From Fragilariopsis cylindrus CCMP1102 (Eukaryota; Bacillariophyta; Bacillariophyceae; Bacillariales; Bacillariaceae), in NCBI GenBank assembly GCA_900095095.1, contig FMBT01000291.1, positions 620,001 to 684,000 on the forward strand: 64,000 nt of DNA, read 5' to 3'. Position numbers and translations under genes: made by a program. The notes under the pieces are model-generated. The model searched no databases and had not been told where the DNA came from. It was given only the letters and a program-made list of their open reading frames with translations. Below, piece after piece: positions 60,995 to 64,000 of this stretch. Positions within the stretch are counted from its first letter, which is position 1; each line of letters begins with the position of its first letter.

Positions 60995-62167
60995 TTATTT
61001 TGAGGCATTATCCATCATGGCAGACGCAATCCCTGAAAGAGTCATCAATGGACACATCAATGTTGATTGAGTTCTTGTTTTACTGCTGGTAGTAGCGACC
61101 GTAGTACTTGCGGCACCATTACTGCCTACGTTGGTGGTGGTTGCATGAATATCGGTGTGATTGACATTACAAGAAGAAGATTTGGAGTTTGAATAGGAGG
61201 GGGTTACACTCTTTCCTTCGTCCTTCGAAATACCTGTACTGGTACTACTATTAGTAGCAGACGTAGAAACAAGAGGAACTATCCTGACTTGTTGTTCAGA
61301 AGAAAGTACAGGAACACTCTGGGAAGATTTCAGTATTTGTGCTGATAGGGCGGATAATGCTTGGTAAGAATGTGATAGATTATTCATTCTTTGTTTATAG
61401 TCCACTTCCAATGCTGAGGACATAGCCTGCAGACGGTGATCGAATCGATTCGATAGGGAAACAATATCCTTTTTTAAGTCAAAAATATCATCTTTCAAAG
61501 ACTTCATCTCTGATGATGATGGTTCTTGTGACTTTGTAATTCGAGTAATTTTGTGCAACAATTCTGGTTGGCCTTGACGAAAATGTTCGTGAGCAAAACA
61601 TACGTTATTTCTATCGTTTTCACGTAGCTTTCGAAAAGAATAAAAATTAAGTTGTCGAACGAAAGATGCGAATTTGGAATGTTTGAAATATAAGGGAAGG
61701 ACAGACTACTTGTCATGAACACACAAAGGAAAGAAACATGTCATTTCGAGTAAGAAGACAACGCTTGGATATATCTTCCATCAATGGGTAAAAAAAACCC
61801 GACCAGCAAACTATGTCTGTACGTGCGGAAGGAATACTTACATTGGAAAAAGAGTCGACGTTTCGGATGATGAACGACTTCCCATCAGTCGACCATGATG
61901 CGATTGATTGATCACATTGTTCGATCATATGAAAGGTTTCTAAGGTGAACGAAATGAAACGAAATGAGGAGCAAAAATGGCTGTTATTAGTACTGTACCA
62001 TATGAACTTCAAAATAAATGATATTATTATCATATTCTCTATTAGTGTTATTACAAGTACTTACAACTTACTCGTTAGAAACTTGTTGATCAGAAGAGCA
62101 TTTTTCTTGTTTTTCAGGAACGAAAGCTTATTCAATTTGCCACATGATATTCACCGGTGTCGTTCAT
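60995..62167 (-). CDS. HSF: Heat-shock transcription factor (HSF) family protein (three exons, one single-base gap)
   Basis: Nuclear DNA-binding regulator of the HSF family, a group expanded in diatoms. Exons are 62167-62072, 61939-61842 and 61705-60995, all GT/AG. The DNA-binding domain runs across all three: ALLINKFLTKTFHMIEQC, IASWSTDGKSFIIRNVDSF, then LPLYFKHSKFASFVRQLNFY and SFRKLRENDRNN. This matches the HSF order, including the recognition helix KFASFVRQLNFYSF. HEHFRQGQPELLHKI ends it, a coiled-coil-like oligomerisation region follows (LKDDIFDLKKDIVSLSNRFD), then an S/T/N-rich tail. Total 301 aa. In exon 1 an AAA run (62136-62138) must be AAAA for the MNDTGEYHVA start to read into the domain; with that base the coding length is a multiple of three. 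The start is therefore less certain. Confidence 0.87.
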
Positions 62168-62696
62168 TTTGAAGGTTTGTGTACGGTACCAGTACGTTCA
62201 ATGTGATTTGAGAGGTAATAGGTATGATTGTTGGCTGATAAAGAAAAATTAAAGTCGAATAAAGAATGGAACTGTCAGGTCCAATTCATTCATTTGGATT
62301 TGGTAGGTTTTTTTATTATTTGTTCGCTAAGAACAAACCCAAACATCATTCGAATTCTTACACAGCCACAGAAATTTTGATTTCGACGTGCGTGTCGCGC
62401 CGCGTTACATATTTGGGGGAGATAGTCAAGGGGGAGGTATATCCCCAAAGTCGTAATAAGAAGGGGTGATAATATTTTATGACGTCCTTGGTTAAGCGCG
62501 TAAGCGGTGTGCGTACTGACTTGTTTTATGATTTAGTCGCCACCCATCAAAATTCGTCAATTTGATAAACAATATATATATTAACCAACAATCAATCGAA
62601 TTCTGTACAGTAAATCGGAATGAAGAAGTAAAAAGTAAAGAACCAGCGATATTACATTAGGAAAGATAATAATGCATTAGAAAACACCTGCGAATA
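62168..62696. promoter_or_regulatory. Divergent intergenic region
   Basis: A 529-bp interval between divergent starts at 62167 and 62697, expected to carry both promoters. TACAGTA lies about 90 bp before the downstream ATG. No gene was recognised. Confidence 0.4.
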
Positions 62697-64000
62697 ATGA
62701 GTAAACCATTACCGACGTCTTCGTCTTCACATAGAATAAAAATGATGTTCTTCCGATTTATAAAGATAATCGACGTCGTCATAAAGCAACGACGGATATC
62801 AGTATGGATATTGTTGTCCATCATGTGTAGTACGGTGGTATGGTCATGGACAAGTCAAAGGATAATATTCGTTCCGCTAACAGCAGAATCATATACAAAT
62901 TCAATATATCGTCACGATAGACAGCTAAATATAATAAGTAGACAATCGAATTATTTAGCACGAACAAGACCCGCTTCGGCTGCTGCTTCGTTCAGTAGGA
63001 GTAGAAGTAGCTTATTATTTTCTGACCAGCAGGTATCAGACGACCCAGCCATTAATGATTCGGAACTGATACAAACCCTTATTGAAGCCAAAACTACTCT
63101 GGAAATTGACTTAACGCTAAGAAGAGCACTGTATGATGAACATGTCGACGTTGATGACGAGGAGGTAAATCTTATGGGCATACCATTCTCGCGTCTGAGT
63201 TTGAATGCAACAGCAGCAACTCTTCGACGAATGGCGCATATATCAGTACTCGAAGCCCGTACGGAGCTCGCAAAAGAGAATCGTGGAGAAATAATTCTCA
63301 ATACAAGTAGTAGCAACAATGTCAATAAAGCAGTATTATCAGAAAATTCTGTTAGATTACAGAAGCAAATTATCTCGAATCTATTGGAAGCCGTTGGAAT
63401 TAAACTTATGTCACATCGGTCGGCTTTATCACCGTCGTCAAAATCGTCAAAGCCATCAACGTCAACAATACCACATATACAAAAAGAACAAGAACTACCT
63501 GGGGTGTTCCCCTTGTCAGACGTGCTACAGGCTTTAGCAGTATTAGCGCCCAACTCTACAACGAAAGGGAAAATGAGACCATTCGCAATTCTCGTTGTCG
63601 AATTCTTAAATATGCATGATACATCAGATCTTTACAAACTTCGACCGATACGACTTATCCAATGTCTCCAAGCTATGGCAAAACTCGACATCGATCATAC
63701 TGTGTTGCAATCTAATATTATCTCGCGCCTTCTCAAACCGGATGCAGTTTCGACAGTACCACCTCGATTCTTAGCACATGGTTTATGGGCACTAGCGTCC
63801 TTTCAGAGTACAAAAAGAAAAGCGAAAGCAGCGACAAAATCCTCAAACGAAAAAAAGTTTCGACGAGATTATAGTATCGAAGTCAATGAAGGTGATGATA
63901 CAGTCAACAACGATGATACTATGCGACTGTCTAGGGCATTTATGAGGCGTTTGCGTAAACAAAAGATTGCACAAGAGGCTAGCGTAGAAGATATGTGCCG
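62697..64000 (+). CDS. Helical-repeat (OPR/RAP-like) organelle protein, 3' truncated by window edge
   Basis: An open frame from the ATG at 62697 runs without a stop to the last base (434 codons), so the gene continues outside. The N-terminus has a hydrophobic segment (ISVWILLSIMCSTVVWSW) after a basic start, which resembles a signal or signal-anchor leading to the plastid. A serine/arginine-rich stretch follows (AAASFSRSRSSLLF). Helical repeats come next with the A/L-rich pattern of OPR/RAP/FAST-like RNA-binding proteins: FPLSDVLQALAVLAPN, LYKLRPIRLIQCLQAMAKLD and PRFLAHGLWALASFQ. Such proteins act in plastid or mitochondrial RNA processing. The RAP domain, if any, would lie beyond the window. 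A long open frame on the opposite strand here (62951-63553) is a shadow. Confidence 0.6.
   Translation, partial: MSKPLPTSSSSHRIKMMFFRFIKIIDVVIKQRRISVWILLSIMCSTVVWSWTSQRIIFVPLTAESYTNSIYRHDRQLNIISRQSNYLARTRPASAAASFSRSRSSLLFSDQQVSDDPAINDSELIQTLIEAKTTLEIDLTLRRALYDEHVDVDDEEVNLMGIPFSRLSLNATAATLRRMAHISVLEARTELAKENRGEIILNTSSSNNVNKAVLSENSVRLQKQIISNLLEAVGIKLMSHRSALSPSSKSSKPSTSTIPHIQKEQELPGVFPLSDVLQALAVLAPNSTTKGKMRPFAILVVEFLNMHDTSDLYKLRPIRLIQCLQAMAKLDIDHTVLQSNIISRLLKPDAVSTVPPRFLAHGLWALASFQSTKRKAKAATKSSNEKKFRRDYSIEVNEGDDTVNNDDTMRLSRAFMRRLRKQKIAQEASVEDMC

Noticed and set aside
62951-63553. 200-residue open frame on the minus strand
   Set aside because: It lies entirely opposite the longer plus-strand frame with a targeting leader and helical repeats; its S/C/L/I composition is that of a complement shadow.

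Overview
The window is nuclear DNA of a photosynthetic heterokont, most likely a diatom. Three things point there. Several precursors begin with a signal peptide followed by an ASAFAP-like cleavage context (for example SLAFTP at the start of an RlmN homologue, and HSFQIP in a K+/H+ antiporter), which is the routing signal for secondary plastids. Introns are few and short (95-350 bp) with GTAAGT-type donors. The DNA is AT-rich, gene-dense and full of CAT/GAT, CAA and dinucleotide microsatellites that encode poly-D, poly-N and poly-Q. The species cannot be fixed from the sequence alone.

Layout. 1-5150 (+): 3' part of an Integrator subunit 1-like gene. 5246-6182 (-): TenA/heme-oxygenase-fold protein. 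6611-8669 (-): multi-pass membrane protein. 9174-9680 (+): small four-helix membrane protein. 10513-12378 (+): secreted S28 peptidase. 12955-14466 (+): plastid RlmN. 14791-15744 (-): TrmB/Trm8 tRNA methyltransferase. 16357-17606 (-): TXNDC9/PLP3-like. 18101-20565 (+): vezatin-like membrane protein. 20786-22431 (-): cytosolic G6PDH. 23719-24704 (-): four-helix membrane protein. 25086-25182 (+): intron-containing tRNA-Met(CAU). 26037-29083 (+): plastid KEA3-like antiporter with EF-hand. 29233-31575 (-): ABCG half-transporter. 32110-33303 (-): HhH-GPD DNA glycosylase. 33935-34630 (+): GILT-like thiol reductase. 35193-37733 (-): tepsin (AP-4 accessory). 38361-42177 (-): PHD/AT-hook chromatin protein. 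42276-49094: candidate DNA transposon bounded by 259-bp inverted repeats, with a DDE transposase and three unrecognised genes. 49901-54101 (-): SMC6, with a decayed copy of its last exon downstream. 55363-57286 (+): ubiquitin-SDE2-SPRY-SAP fusion. 57800-60808 (+): RecQ helicase. 60995-62167 (-): heat-shock-factor family protein. 62697-64000 (+): plastid/mitochondrial helical-repeat protein running off the edge.

The most interesting points are the large inverted-repeat element, the SDE2 gene whose N-terminus is essentially true ubiquitin, a tepsin homologue that keeps recognisable AP-4-binding motifs, and a TACTGTA/TACAGTA motif concentrated in non-coding DNA. A technical point affects use of the annotation. 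At least seven genes carry single-base gaps, mostly in mononucleotide runs, and restoring one base per site makes each complete coding length an exact multiple of three. I read these as consensus errors of a long-read assembly, not as pseudogenes. All positions come from reading by hand; homology calls rest on recognised motifs, not on a database search.
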